DNA of 35,400 nucleotides from Clostridiales bacterium (GCA_015055545.1 SVHY01000020.1:1-35400); one strand, 5' to 3'. Shown: positions 1 to 7,491, counted from the stretch's first letter. Numbers and translations: made by a program. The notes: a model not told the origin generated them from the sequence alone.

Positions 1-72
1 CTTCATCGTCCGCCTTGGCGTTCGATAACGCCGTAGAACCCGTTTTAACGAACGCCAAGGCGGACGATGAAG
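1..72. repeat. Perfect 24-bp inverted repeat at the window start
   Basis: Bases 1-24 are the exact reverse complement of bases 49-72, separated by 24 bases (25-48). The repeat lies inside an open reading frame. A perfect long inverted repeat at the very end of a sequence is typical of a contig-end fold-back artefact; a real DNA hairpin is the alternative. Confidence 0.9.
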
Positions 73-383
73 GTCCGTCGGCGGCGAATGTACAATCGCA
101 AAGCGTCGGTATCGTAGCGGAAAATACGTTGGATTACGGAAATACGGGTGCGGCCGTCGGAACGGAAAATGAAACCGTGGAAAACATCGACGAACTTTAC
201 GAAAAAGCGGCTCGAAACGAGAGCGTGCGACGGAAAATCATCGGCGAATATTTGTCGTCTTTGAATAAAAACGGCGCGCCGCTCATGCGCGGTGGAACGG
301 GTGCGTTTGCCGCGCCGCCTATGCGGGCGAAAAGCATTGACGAGGCGGGGAATATGGCTTTAAGGTTTTTCCAAAAAGCCTGA
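3..383 (+). CDS. Phage scaffold-like protein, C-terminal part (partial at window edge)
   Basis: The reading frame is open to the left edge, so only the C-terminal ~125 residues are visible. They are acidic and Asn/Ala/Val-rich at first, then form a probable helix (residues around ENIDELYEKAARNESVRRK) and a Gly/Pro/Ala linker, and end in a short helix. I do not recognise a family by sequence. Its place directly before the major capsid gene on the same strand is where scaffolding or head-maturation proteins sit in tailed-phage head operons, and the charged helical composition fits scaffolding. That role is inference from position. The first 24 bases are an exact inverted copy of bases 49-72, so the extreme N-terminal residues may be an assembly fold-back rather than real protein. 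A TTG at 15 is a possible but unsupported start. Confidence 0.5.
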   Translation, partial: SSSALAFDNAVEPVLTNAKADDEGPSAANVQSQSVGIVAENTLDYGNTGAAVGTENETVENIDELYEKAARNESVRRKIIGEYLSSLNKNGAPLMRGGTGAFAAPPMRAKSIDEAGNMALRFFQKA

Positions 384-525
384 GTCCTTCGTATAGGCGG
401 CGCAGGTCTTTGTCGTGCTTCGCGACCTGCTTGCCTCTACAAGGAACGATTCTTCGCTCGTAAATTTGGGACTTGTGTCCCGCAAAAAAAACAAAAAATT
501 CGTATAAAAAAAGGAGAAATTTATT
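384..525 (+). promoter_or_regulatory. Leader of the capsid gene with two hairpins and a strong RBS
   Basis: The gap has a hairpin with 7-bp arms at 402-408 and 424-430, and a second with 5-bp arms at 468-472 and 477-481. Neither is followed by a T run on +, so they are not clear terminators. AAGGAG at 511-516 lies nine bases before the capsid ATG at 526. Separating the abundantly needed capsid from the upstream gene by mRNA hairpins is common in phages; that role is inferred. Confidence 0.45.
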
Positions 526-1695
526 ATGGTAACTATTGAAACGGCTGATAACGCATTGAAATCTTTTTACTTGGACGCAATTACGGAAGCTTTGGATATG
601 AAAGCAAATCCCTTACTCGCGCAGTTCCAACGCTCGACGGCGGACGTTGTGGGTAAAGACGTTAAAAAACTGGTTAAATACGGCATGAACGGCGGTATTG
701 GCGCAGGTAGCGAAACGGGCGCGTTGCCCGAAGCGTCTTCGGACGGCAAAATGCTGCTTACGGCTACGCTTAAAAATTTGTACGGCACGATTGAAATTTC
801 GGATAAGGCGCTTAGAGCGTCCGCAAACAACGAAGGCGCGTTCGTCAATTTGCTCAACGACGAAATGCAGACGCTTGTAAAAAGTGCGTCCTTTAACTTC
901 GGTAGAATGTTATACGGCGACGGCACGGGTGAGCTTGCTCAAGTGAACGATATGCTTGAAAATAACGTATTAGAATTGTCCGACGTGCGAAACATTGTAG
1001 AAGGTATGCGCGTGGACTTCACCGACGTGGCGGATTATCTCATTCCCGACGTGGCAGGACGTAAGGTTATTGCCGTGGACAGAGCGAAAAAGAGAATTAC
1101 GGTGGACGGTTCGGATATTACCGATTTGATGCCCCCGGGAGGTAAAGTGTTCTTGCACAACTGCCGCGATTACGAAATTACCGGCTTGAAGGCAATTTTC
1201 GGCGACGGCGAACTCTACGGCGTGGACAGAAGCAAGTTCCCTGCGATGAAGCCGTATAAAAAGACGCTCGTGGGTACGATTTCTGAAAGCATCATTCAAA
1301 AAGCAATCGATACGATTGAGGAAAATTCCGGTAGTAAAATCAACTTTATCGTTTGCTCGTGGGGCGTAAAACGCGCTTTGGCGGAATGCTTCAGAGAATA
1401 CAAAGTGGCGATGCCGACCATTGAGCTTGCTGGCGGGTTCAAAACCGTAAGCTTTAACGGTATTCCCGTCGTTGCCGACAGATTCTGCCCCGAGGGAACG
1501 ATGTACCTTCTCAATACCGACGATTTCAAGATTTGTCAGCTTTGCGATTGGAAGTGGTTGGAAGGCGAGGACGGCAAGATTTTAAAACAAGTTCCCGGCA
1601 AGCCCGTTTATACCGCCACGCTTGTTAAATACGCGGAATTGATGTGCGAAAATCCCAGCGGTCAAGGTATGCTGGCAGGTATTACCGAAGCATAA
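526..1695 (+). CDS. Phage major capsid protein (HK97-fold type)
   Basis: A 389-residue protein that would form the icosahedral head shell. The length fits a phage major capsid protein. The N-terminal third has a hydrophilic helix followed by a Gly-rich segment (GGIGAGSETG, around residues 55-64) and an ISDKALRAS helix region. The motif FGRMLYGDGTGELA (about residues 125-138) is very similar to the spine-helix end and following loop seen in many Firmicutes phage capsid proteins. The C-terminal half alternates beta-strand and helix as expected for the P and A domains. There is no long N-terminal scaffold (delta) domain, which agrees with a separate scaffold gene upstream. The strong RBS at 511-516 supports the start. 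It is one of four intact phage-like genes on + without visible integration or lysis genes. The capsid assignment is firm at family level; the phage group is not determined. Confidence 0.85.
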   Translation: MVTIETADNALKSFYLDAITEALDMKANPLLAQFQRSTADVVGKDVKKLVKYGMNGGIGAGSETGALPEASSDGKMLLTATLKNLYGTIEISDKALRASANNEGAFVNLLNDEMQTLVKSASFNFGRMLYGDGTGELAQVNDMLENNVLELSDVRNIVEGMRVDFTDVADYLIPDVAGRKVIAVDRAKKRITVDGSDITDLMPPGGKVFLHNCRDYEITGLKAIFGDGELYGVDRSKFPAMKPYKKTLVGTISESIIQKAIDTIEENSGSKINFIVCSWGVKRALAECFREYKVAMPTIELAGGFKTVSFNGIPVVADRFCPEGTMYLLNTDDFKICQLCDWKWLEGEDGKILKQVPGKPVYTATLVKYAELMCENPSGQGMLAGITEA

Positions 1696-1719
1696 TAGCG
1701 GTTACGCGTAAGTAGTGAG

Positions 1720-1756
1720 ACGAGCGTCAAGCCGTGCGGTTTGACGCTCGTGTTTT
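1720..1756 (+). terminator. Weak intrinsic terminator/attenuator after the capsid gene
   Basis: An 11-bp perfect stem (1720-1730 with 1741-1751) and a 10-base loop are followed by GTTTT. The short T tract suggests partial termination, which would leave the downstream genes less expressed than capsid, as is usual in phage head operons. Confidence 0.55.
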
Positions 1757-1775
1757 AAAAAAGGAGATGAGATTT

Positions 1776-2327
1776 ATGACAGTGAAAGAATGTATTGCCG
1801 CCGCGGCGGTGGAGCTTGGAATCGGCGACGAGGTGCGCGATTGCTTGGACGGCGTTTCAAGCACGGCAAGCGGGGACGTGAAAAATTTATTGCAATGTTT
1901 TAACCTTGTGGAGAATGAACTGGCGCTCGATTATTTGCCGTTGCTTGCGGAGGATACCCTTGAAACGGATACGGGCACGGTGCGCTATAGCGAACTTTCC
2001 CGAGCCGTGGTGCGCGTTATCGGCGTGCGCGATCAGGCGGGAAACGACGTTGCCTATCAACTCTTCCCCGATTTTTTAAAGGCACAGGCGGGCACGCTGA
2101 CCGTGCGATATTCGTATACGCCTACGCCTAAAACGCTTTCGGGAAAAAGTGATTATACGCTCTACGCGTCCGTGCGGTTGTTTGCGTATGGTATGGCGGC
2201 GGAATATGCGGCGGCTACGGGACAATATGAAGCGGCGGCGGTTTGGGATAAAAAATATAAAGCGGCGATTACGGCGGCTTACCGCACGAACAAAGCTAAA
2301 AAAATACGCGCGAGAAGGTGGGTTTGA
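1776..2327 (+). CDS. Small phage protein, probable head-tail connector/head completion
   Basis: A 183-residue protein between the capsid gene and a large beta-rich protein. The ATG at 1776 is chosen because AAGGAG at 1761-1766 precedes it at ideal spacing; an upstream in-frame start at 1734 would fall inside the terminator stem. The N-terminus (MTVKECIAAAAVELGIG) is an amphipathic helix, the middle is acidic with short strands, and the C-terminus is basic (KAKKIRARRWV). Gene order right after capsid, size and an alpha/beta start followed by a helix resemble head-completion (adaptor) proteins such as P22 gp4 or HK97 gp6 types, but I see no diagnostic motif. The stop overlaps the next start by one base (TGATG), so the two are probably translationally coupled. 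Confidence 0.5.
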   Translation: MTVKECIAAAAVELGIGDEVRDCLDGVSSTASGDVKNLLQCFNLVENELALDYLPLLAEDTLETDTGTVRYSELSRAVVRVIGVRDQAGNDVAYQLFPDFLKAQAGTLTVRYSYTPTPKTLSGKSDYTLYASVRLFAYGMAAEYAAATGQYEAAAVWDKKYKAAITAAYRTNKAKKIRARRWV

Positions 2328-3724
2328 TGATTGGGTTTGATAAGAAAACGATAAAAGCAAAACAAAGGCGAACAATAAAAACCTTTTCAAGCTTTGCCAT
2401 CGATTACAGGGCGTTTGCGAGCGAGAAAACGGGCGAAAGCGCGCTCGTCGGAGCGTGGAGTAGGAATTGCCGAATCGTTGACGGGGTGTTGACCACGGGC
2501 GAGGATTTGACGGTGTATCGACCTGACGACGAGGTTATGGCGATTGCGGGTACGATGCCGACGACCGACGTGTTTTTCGATATGTATACCAAAGACTCGG
2601 ACGGGACTTACGCGCGGACGCTTGGGATTTTGTATGAAACGGGTATGGCGCGGACGTACAAGAAAAGTATCGGGACGTGGGCGATTATGAATAACTTCGG
2701 TTCGCGTATGAAAACCTTGCAATGTTTCGGCGCGGACGGTGTGCCCAATCAAGCGTTTGTCGGAACGCCCGGCGTTTTTACCTGTACGGGGCTTACGTTG
2801 GAAAAAGCGGAAGGCGTTGAAACGGCGTTACCGATTGCCTGTGCGTTCAAAGACAGGCTGTTTTGCGCGATAAACCCGTTTACGGTTGCGTATTCGGCTG
2901 CGCTTGAGCCGACCGATTTTTTGCCGTCGATTGACAACGGTGGACAAATCACATTCGCATCCGATAAGGGTGAGATCGTTGCGTTGCTCGGTTTTTGCGA
3001 CGGCGTGTATATTTTTTACGAACGCGGTATTAGTCGATTGGACGTTGCGGGTAAGGCACGGGATATGAAAGTGGAGCGTTTGGAATACGACGGCGGACGT
3101 ATTTTCGGGGAAACGGTTGCCGTATGTTCGGGAAAAGAAGAAAAGGCGTTTTTCTTGGCGGAAAGCGGTTTGTACGCGTTTGACGGGAAAAGCGCGAGAA
3201 TCGTTTGCGAGAATTTGCAAATTCGACCGACGAGAACGGGGCAGATTTGCAAAAGTGCGGCGGCGGAGCATACGTACAGCGTACAATACGTGGACAGGAC
3301 GGGAAAGAAACGGCGCGTCGTTATAGACGCTGAACGGGAAACGGGTTATGATTCGTTTATCACGGAGGGCTTGTCCGTGGTGCAAGGTCGGTTTACCTGC
3401 CGTTACGAGGGTGAACCGTATACCGTGAGCGCGGACAGCGCGGCGGGGGTATTGCCTGAGAACGAGGCGTATTCCTTTACGACGTACGATTTGGATTTCG
3501 GCGTTTCGGGGGAAAAACGTTTGCAAAGCGTAGAATTTTTCGGCGACGGGGAAATTACGGTTGCCGTGTCGTCGGAAAGAACAACGAAAACGTGCAAGCT
3601 TACGTTCGTTAACGGTAAAGCGAGTGCGCGGCTGTGGTTGAAAGGGAAACGGTTTTCCTTTTCCTTTGCGCTGGAAAAGGGTGCGAAGCTGCAAGCGATG
3701 TCCGCCGAACTACTGTACGAATAA
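2327..3724 (+). CDS. Phage-like beta-rich (propeller-type) structural protein
   Basis: A 465-residue protein, dominated by short beta strands separated by Gly/Asp turns. There are segments such as ITFASDKGEIVALLGF, VYIFYERGISRL and AFFLAESGLYAFDG that look like successive blades of a beta-propeller. No signal peptide or membrane segment is seen. In podophages of the P22 type a protein of nearly this length (gp10, about 470 residues) is also propeller-like and follows the small connector gp4, so a plug, tail-hub or DNA-stabilising role is a reasonable inference; sequence similarity to gp10 is not obvious by eye. The ATG at 2327 overlaps the previous stop; an in-frame GTG at 2318 is an alternative start. 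The next gene follows after an excellent RBS. Confidence 0.5.
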   Translation: MIGFDKKTIKAKQRRTIKTFSSFAIDYRAFASEKTGESALVGAWSRNCRIVDGVLTTGEDLTVYRPDDEVMAIAGTMPTTDVFFDMYTKDSDGTYARTLGILYETGMARTYKKSIGTWAIMNNFGSRMKTLQCFGADGVPNQAFVGTPGVFTCTGLTLEKAEGVETALPIACAFKDRLFCAINPFTVAYSAALEPTDFLPSIDNGGQITFASDKGEIVALLGFCDGVYIFYERGISRLDVAGKARDMKVERLEYDGGRIFGETVAVCSGKEEKAFFLAESGLYAFDGKSARIVCENLQIRPTRTGQICKSAAAEHTYSVQYVDRTGKKRRVVIDAERETGYDSFITEGLSVVQGRFTCRYEGEPYTVSADSAAGVLPENEAYSFTTYDLDFGVSGEKRLQSVEFFGDGEITVAVSSERTTKTCKLTFVNGKASARLWLKGKRFSFSFALEKGAKLQAMSAELLYE

Positions 3725-3735
3725 GGAGGTAGAGT

Positions 3736-4212
3736 ATGGTTATTGATATTATTTCGTATACCGAAGCGCAATACGCGGCGTTGAACGAGGAACTACTTTT
3801 AGAGGTGAAGTCGGCGCAGCTGAAAAAGAATACGTTGGATAGGAAACTGCAAGAGGATTTGGAAACGGAAAAACACCGACTTGTCAAAAACGGGATTTTC
3901 GATTCTAAAATTTGGAAGATATACAAAGACAAAAGACAAGCCGCACATGACGCGGAAGTGGAAACGTTGCGGGAATCGCTTCTCTTTTTCTTGCAATACG
4001 CCGCAAAAGCCGAACAGGAGTCTTCTACGCCCTATACCGTCGATTATTCGCTTACCATGCAAGAACGGTATAACGTCGTTAAAGATTATTATATGTCCGC
4101 GTACGATCAGCCTAACGCACGTTTGAATGCGTTCTTGAAAGATTCCGTCGCGACGGCGTATTTAGGCGAATGGTATTCGACGTTGTATAATTATTTGAAA
4201 GGCTTGGTGTGA
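3736..4212 (+). CDS. Helical protein at the end of the phage-like module, function unknown
   Basis: A 158-residue protein with a perfect RBS (AAGGAGG at 3723-3729) before ATG 3736. Nearly all of it is predicted alpha-helix by eye. Residues about 10-60 are Lys/Glu/Leu-rich and coiled-coil-like, and the C-terminus holds aromatic-rich helices (YNVVKDYYMSAYDQ, GEWYSTLYNYLKG). No signal peptide or transmembrane segment is visible. I do not recognise the family. By position it could be a tail, neck or chaperone protein of the head module. Its stop codon overlaps an ATG that opens a reading frame of only 11 codons, which hints that a further phage gene once followed. Confidence 0.5.
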   Translation: MVIDIISYTEAQYAALNEELLLEVKSAQLKKNTLDRKLQEDLETEKHRLVKNGIFDSKIWKIYKDKRQAAHDAEVETLRESLLFFLQYAAKAEQESSTPYTVDYSLTMQERYNVVKDYYMSAYDQPNARLNAFLKDSVATAYLGEWYSTLYNYLKGLV

Positions 4213-4247
4213 TGAAAGGAATTGCAAGCTACGTTTGCGGGAATTAA
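4212..4247 (+). pseudogene. Possible 11-codon remnant of a further phage gene
   Basis: An ATGA overlap with the preceding stop opens a frame reading MKGIASYVCGN and then stops. Tight coupling of this kind normally leads into a full gene, so this may be the 5' end of a truncated gene at the module edge. It could equally be chance. Confidence 0.25.
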
Positions 4248-4278
4248 AATTTTCAATGCACTATTTGTTGCCAAACGC

Positions 4279-4307
4279 TTGACGGGGGAAGAGGGAAGTG
4301 ATATAAT
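4279..4307 (+). promoter_or_regulatory. Sigma-A promoter of the GDSL hydrolase gene
   Basis: TTGACG at 4279-4284 and TATAAT at 4302-4307 are separated by 17 bases. A small CGGTG-AAAA-CACCG hairpin (4317-4330) lies just past the expected start of transcription. Confidence 0.8.
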
Positions 4308-4363
4308 AAATAACGGCGGTGAAAACACCGACTAAAACGTAAACGTAGGACGGAAATACTGTT

Positions 4364-5002
4364 ATGAAAATTATCACTTTCGGCGATTCCATTACCGACG
4401 CGGGGAGAAATCGCGAGGCGAACGTAAGAAGAAAAGAAGCACTCGGCTTTGGGTATCCTTTGTTGTTGCAAGCGGAGCTTGGGTTTGAGAACCCTGAAAA
4501 ATATTTGGTTATCAATCGTGGCATCGGTGGACACCGTATCGTCGATTTGTATGCGCGTGTGAAAAAGGACGTTTGGAATTTACAGCCTGACGTTTTGAGT
4601 ATTCTTATCGGCGTTAACGACGTTTGGCACGATTTGAGCGAACAGCCCAACGGTGTGGATTTGGTGCGTTTTGAAAAGGTGTACCGTATGCTCCTAGATG
4701 ACACGCTTGCCGTGCTTCCGAACGTGAAGATTATGCTTATCGAGCCGTTCGTGGCGCACGGTGTGACGACGGATTTGAACGTAGAACATTTTGCACAGGT
4801 GAAGGATTATGCGAAAGTGGTTAGAAAGTTGGCGGCGGAATATGATTTGCCGTTCTTGCCCTTGCAGGAAAAATTCGACGAGCTTGAACAAAAAGCCGCG
4901 CCTGAATACTGGACTGCCGACGGTGTGCACCCCACCGTAATGGGCGCGAAAATGATCGCAAACGAATGGATAAAACTCTTCAAAGCGGAAATCGATAAAT
5001 AA
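4364..5002 (+). CDS. SGNH/GDSL-type esterase or lipase, cytoplasmic
   Basis: A 212-residue hydrolase with all SGNH blocks. Block I is GDSITDAG with nucleophile Ser9; block II has the oxyanion glycines GIGG (53-56); block III is GVNDVW with Asn85; block V is DGVHPT with Asp186 and His189. It would hydrolyse an ester or acetyl group on a lipid, sugar or wall component; the substrate cannot be told. The length equals compact bacterial TesA/rhamnogalacturonan-acetylesterase-like members. There is no signal peptide, so it acts in the cytoplasm. It is transcribed alone, with a near-consensus promoter in front and a strong terminator behind, and it is the first non-phage gene after the head module. 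The family call is firm. Confidence 0.9.
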   Translation: MKIITFGDSITDAGRNREANVRRKEALGFGYPLLLQAELGFENPEKYLVINRGIGGHRIVDLYARVKKDVWNLQPDVLSILIGVNDVWHDLSEQPNGVDLVRFEKVYRMLLDDTLAVLPNVKIMLIEPFVAHGVTTDLNVEHFAQVKDYAKVVRKLAAEYDLPFLPLQEKFDELEQKAAPEYWTADGVHPTVMGAKMIANEWIKLFKAEIDK

Positions 5003-5034
5003 GCCGAACTGAAAAATCGAATAATCGTAGGTCG

Positions 5035-5069
5035 CTCCGACGGAAAATATCCGTCGGAGTGGTTTTTTT
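5035..5069 (+). terminator. Intrinsic terminator of the GDSL hydrolase gene
   Basis: A 10-bp perfect stem (5035-5044 with 5050-5059) with an AAATA loop is followed by TGG and seven T. Confidence 0.9.
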
Positions 5070-5082
5070 GTGCGTAAGCCGC

Positions 5083-5111
5083 TTGCTTTTTTTGCGAAAA
5101 TTTGTTATAAT
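5083..5111 (+). promoter_or_regulatory. Promoter of the dut-trmB-ABC-rex-adhE gene run
   Basis: TTGCTT (5083-5088), a 17-base spacer and TATAAT (5106-5111). No further clear promoter or strong terminator is visible before adhE ends, so this may drive a very long transcript. Confidence 0.65.
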
Positions 5112-5340
5112 AATGGAAACGGCTCTGTCGCGTTTCCCGTTTGATTTTTGACGGAAAAACGCTACGAAATACTTCGTTTTTTGCTTGGTTGCAGATATTT
5201 GCATTCTGCGCCCTCGCAAAATACTCGTCTTTCTTGTGTTTTTCTCGTCAAATCGTAAAAATTACTAATCAAACGTTAATCGTGACATTGCCTAGAAAAT
5301 TATCGATTGGCGGCTAACGTTGCCGCAAAAGGAGTGAATT
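5112..5340 (+). promoter_or_regulatory. Gene-free dut leader with hairpins and a shared repeat
   Basis: About 230 bases between the promoter and dut carry no credible gene. A 7-bp stem (5115-5121 with 5131-5137) sits at the expected transcript 5' end. A 5-bp stem (5164-5168 with 5173-5177) runs into six T and could be a weak attenuator. Bases 5267-5292 resemble bases 27148-27173 downstream of folA (about 21 of 26 identical). A GCGGC/GCCGC hairpin follows, then AAAAGGAG (5327-5334) as the dut RBS. Confidence 0.45.
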
Positions 5341-5781
5341 ATGCCGAAAATTGCCGTTAAGAAATTGGACGAAAGAGCCGTTTTGCCGACCTACGGTTCG
5401 GAATTTGCCGCGGGGGCGGATTTGTACGCGCTCACCGACGGGGAAGTGGTGTTTGCACCCAACGAAACCAAGCTCATTAGGACGGGGCTTGCTATGGAGA
5501 TACCCGAAGGGTACGCAGGGCTTATCTATGCGAGAAGCGGGCTTGCGTCCAAGCATGGGCTTGCGCCTGCAAACAAAGTGGGGGTAGTGGACGCCGATTA
5601 TCGCGGAGAAGTGATGGTCGCGCTCCATAACCATTCGGGCGTGGAACAAAAAATCGCGGCAGGTGAACGCATTGCACAGCTTGTCGTTGCGCCTTTTTTG
5701 AAAGCGGAATATTTTCAAGCGGAAGAACTTTCGGATACCGTACGCGGCGTAGGCGGGTTCGGGAGCACGGGGACGAAATAA
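5341..5781 (+). CDS. dut: dUTP diphosphatase (dUTPase, trimeric type)
   Basis: Hydrolyses dUTP to dUMP and pyrophosphate, which keeps uracil out of DNA and feeds dUMP to thymidylate synthase (thyA lies about 20 kb away). All five motifs of the trimeric family are present in order in 146 residues: motif 1 GADLYA (25-30), motif 2 ARSGLA (64-69), motif 3 GVVDADYRGEV (81-91, catalytic Asp84 and uracil-stacking Tyr87), motif 4 GERIAQLV (108-115) and the P-loop-like motif 5 RGVGGFGSTG (135-144). Length is normal for the family. The RBS AAAAGGAG fixes the ATG at 5341. trmB starts one base after the stop, so the two are co-transcribed. Confidence 0.97.
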   Translation: MPKIAVKKLDERAVLPTYGSEFAAGADLYALTDGEVVFAPNETKLIRTGLAMEIPEGYAGLIYARSGLASKHGLAPANKVGVVDADYRGEVMVALHNHSGVEQKIAAGERIAQLVVAPFLKAEYFQAEELSDTVRGVGGFGSTGTK

Positions 5782-5782
5782 T

Positions 5783-6475
5783 ATGTCGATGCGAATGAGA
5801 AAAAAGCGCAACTTTGACGCGCGTATGTTAGCGTGCGGGGATTTGTTATTGGCAAAGGGCGCGAACGGTATTTTGAATATGAAAGAGGCGGCGGAAAATT
5901 ACCGCGATTTGATTGATTTTTTCGCGGCGTTTGGGAATAATAATCCCGTGTGGTTGGAAATCGGTTGTGGAAAAGGCGGGTTCGTTTGCGCGCTCGCTGA
6001 AAAAGAACCGAGCGTGAATTTTTTGGCGTTGGAGAAGATGAGCAACGTTATTTTAACGCCCATGGAAGAGGTGAAAAAGCGCGGGATTCAGAATATACGT
6101 TTCCTTAATATCCGCGCCGAATGTTTGCCTTGTTATATCCCCGAAAACAGTCTGGACGGGATTTATTTGAATTTTTCTACGCCGCTGCCTAAACTTGGAT
6201 ATGCGTCGCAACGTTTAACGCATAGAAATTTTTTGGAAAAGTATAAAAAACTCTTGAAAAAGGGTGGACGGATTTTGCAAAAAACGGACGATAGAGATTT
6301 CTTCGATTTTTCATTAGAAGAATATAAAGCGTGCGGATTTGCGTTAGAAAACGTGAGCTATAATCTGCACGAAAAGGGTAATCCCGAATGGAACGTCGTA
6401 ACCGAATACGAGCAAAAATGGGTGGAACGTGGATTGCCTATTCACCGCGTGGAAGCGGTTTATTTGGGGGATTGA
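5783..6475 (+). CDS. trmB: tRNA (guanine-46-N7)-methyltransferase, divergent
   Basis: A 230-residue SAM-dependent enzyme that methylates G46 in the variable loop of tRNA. The family hallmarks are visible: an MRMRKKR start, the SAM-binding EIGCGKG loop (about residues 58-64), YLNFS at the end of the core strand, RLTH, the KTDD segment and the C-terminal TEYEQKW...GLPIHRVE signature. Unusual is the catalytic-loop region: the common SDPWPKKRH is STPLPKLGY here (about residues 130-138), so the conserved Asp, Trp and His are replaced while both Pro and one Lys remain. The rest is intact, so it is probably still a tRNA methyltransferase, but activity is less certain than usual. It is coupled to dut on the left and lies two bases from the ABC importer lipoprotein gene on the right. 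Confidence 0.88.
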   Translation: MSMRMRKKRNFDARMLACGDLLLAKGANGILNMKEAAENYRDLIDFFAAFGNNNPVWLEIGCGKGGFVCALAEKEPSVNFLALEKMSNVILTPMEEVKKRGIQNIRFLNIRAECLPCYIPENSLDGIYLNFSTPLPKLGYASQRLTHRNFLEKYKKLLKKGGRILQKTDDRDFFDFSLEEYKACGFALENVSYNLHEKGNPEWNVVTEYEQKWVERGLPIHRVEAVYLGD

Positions 6476-6477
6476 GC

Positions 6478-7491
6478 ATGAAATTCGGTCGGTTTTTAGC
6501 GCGGGCGTTGGCGATCGTTATCGTCGCTTGCGGTTTGTGTTTTTCGGGCTGTAAAGAAGACGTGCCCGAAGGCGAAACGACGGTGTATATGCCCGACGGC
6601 GCGCCTGCGTTGGCACTTGCAGGGGTGATGAAAGACGATACCGAAAGCGACGGCGTTACCTATCGCGTGGTTGCTCCTGCGCTTATCAAGACGAAAATTA
6701 CTTACTCGGATATGGACGAGAACGCGGATTTTTGCGTGTTGCCCGTAACGGCGGCTTGTAAGCTTGTCGGCGCGGGGACGGAATATAAAATGCTCGGCGC
6801 GCTCACGCAAGGGAATTTGTATCTGATATCCAAGACGGCAAAAGAGTATACGCAAGAGAATTTATCCGATTTGATTGGAAAAACGGTGGGCGTTTTGCAA
6901 ATCAACGAAGTGCCTGGGCTGACTTTGAAAGCAACGCTCTCTAAACACGGTTTACCGTACGCGGAGCTCGTGGACGGGGCAAGTGCGCAAGCGGATAAAG
7001 TCAATTTGAAAGGCGTTGCGGACGCGACGGCTATCGACGGGAGCTTGGATTGTTATTTGCTTGCCGAACCTGCCGTAAGCGTACAAGTGAACAAGAACGG
7101 GTATACCATCGTTGGGGATTTACAGGCTCTTTATTCAAGTGCGGAGATTGGATATCCGCAAGCGGTGTTGGTGGCGAAAACGTCTATTTTGCAAGAAAAA
7201 GCCGAGTGGACGAAAGCGTTCTTGGAAAAAATTTCGGCGGCGGGCGAATGGCTGAAAAGTGCAAGCGGCGAAGAAATCGTCCATACGGTAACGGCGCACT
7301 TGGAGGATGAGAATTATGCGACGAGCTTGAAAGCACCGCTGTTGACGGCGGACGTTTTGGCGCGGTGCGGCGTGCGGTTTTCCTATGCGCGCGATTGTAG
7401 GGCGGACGTGGACTCGTTTATGAGCGCTCTTAAAAGTGTGAACGCAAACGCGGCGGTAGTGCCGAATGCGGATTTTTATTGGACGGAATAG
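6478..7491 (+). CDS. ABC importer substrate-binding lipoprotein (NitT/TauT-like)
   Basis: A 337-residue extracellular receptor. It starts with a basic segment and a hydrophobic signal core, and ends the signal with FSGC, so Cys25 is the lipid-modified residue. The mature protein begins TTVYMPDGAPALALAGVM, the typical first strand and loop of NMT1/SsuA-like binding proteins. It continues with LPVTAACKLVGAG, GKTVGVLQINEVPGLTLK and the YPQAVLVAKTS strand of the second lobe. Family members bind sulfonates, nitrate, thiamine precursors and others; the ligand here is not readable. The ATG at 6478 is preferred because it gives a clean signal peptide and a GGGGGA RBS; longer starts run into trmB. It is followed directly by its permease and ATPase genes. 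Confidence 0.85.
   Translation: MKFGRFLARALAIVIVACGLCFSGCKEDVPEGETTVYMPDGAPALALAGVMKDDTESDGVTYRVVAPALIKTKITYSDMDENADFCVLPVTAACKLVGAGTEYKMLGALTQGNLYLISKTAKEYTQENLSDLIGKTVGVLQINEVPGLTLKATLSKHGLPYAELVDGASAQADKVNLKGVADATAIDGSLDCYLLAEPAVSVQVNKNGYTIVGDLQALYSSAEIGYPQAVLVAKTSILQEKAEWTKAFLEKISAAGEWLKSASGEEIVHTVTAHLEDENYATSLKAPLLTADVLARCGVRFSYARDCRADVDSFMSALKSVNANAAVVPNADFYWTE

Noticed and set aside
1-4260. Phage attachment-site duplication around the head module
   Set aside because: No direct repeat was seen between the module edge near 4250 and other positions in the window, and the left side of the module is outside it.
5101-5118. Rex operator-like TTGTTA half-site near the dut promoter
   Set aside because: Only one arm fits the consensus; the other half does not mirror it. 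It is better explained as part of the -10 region.
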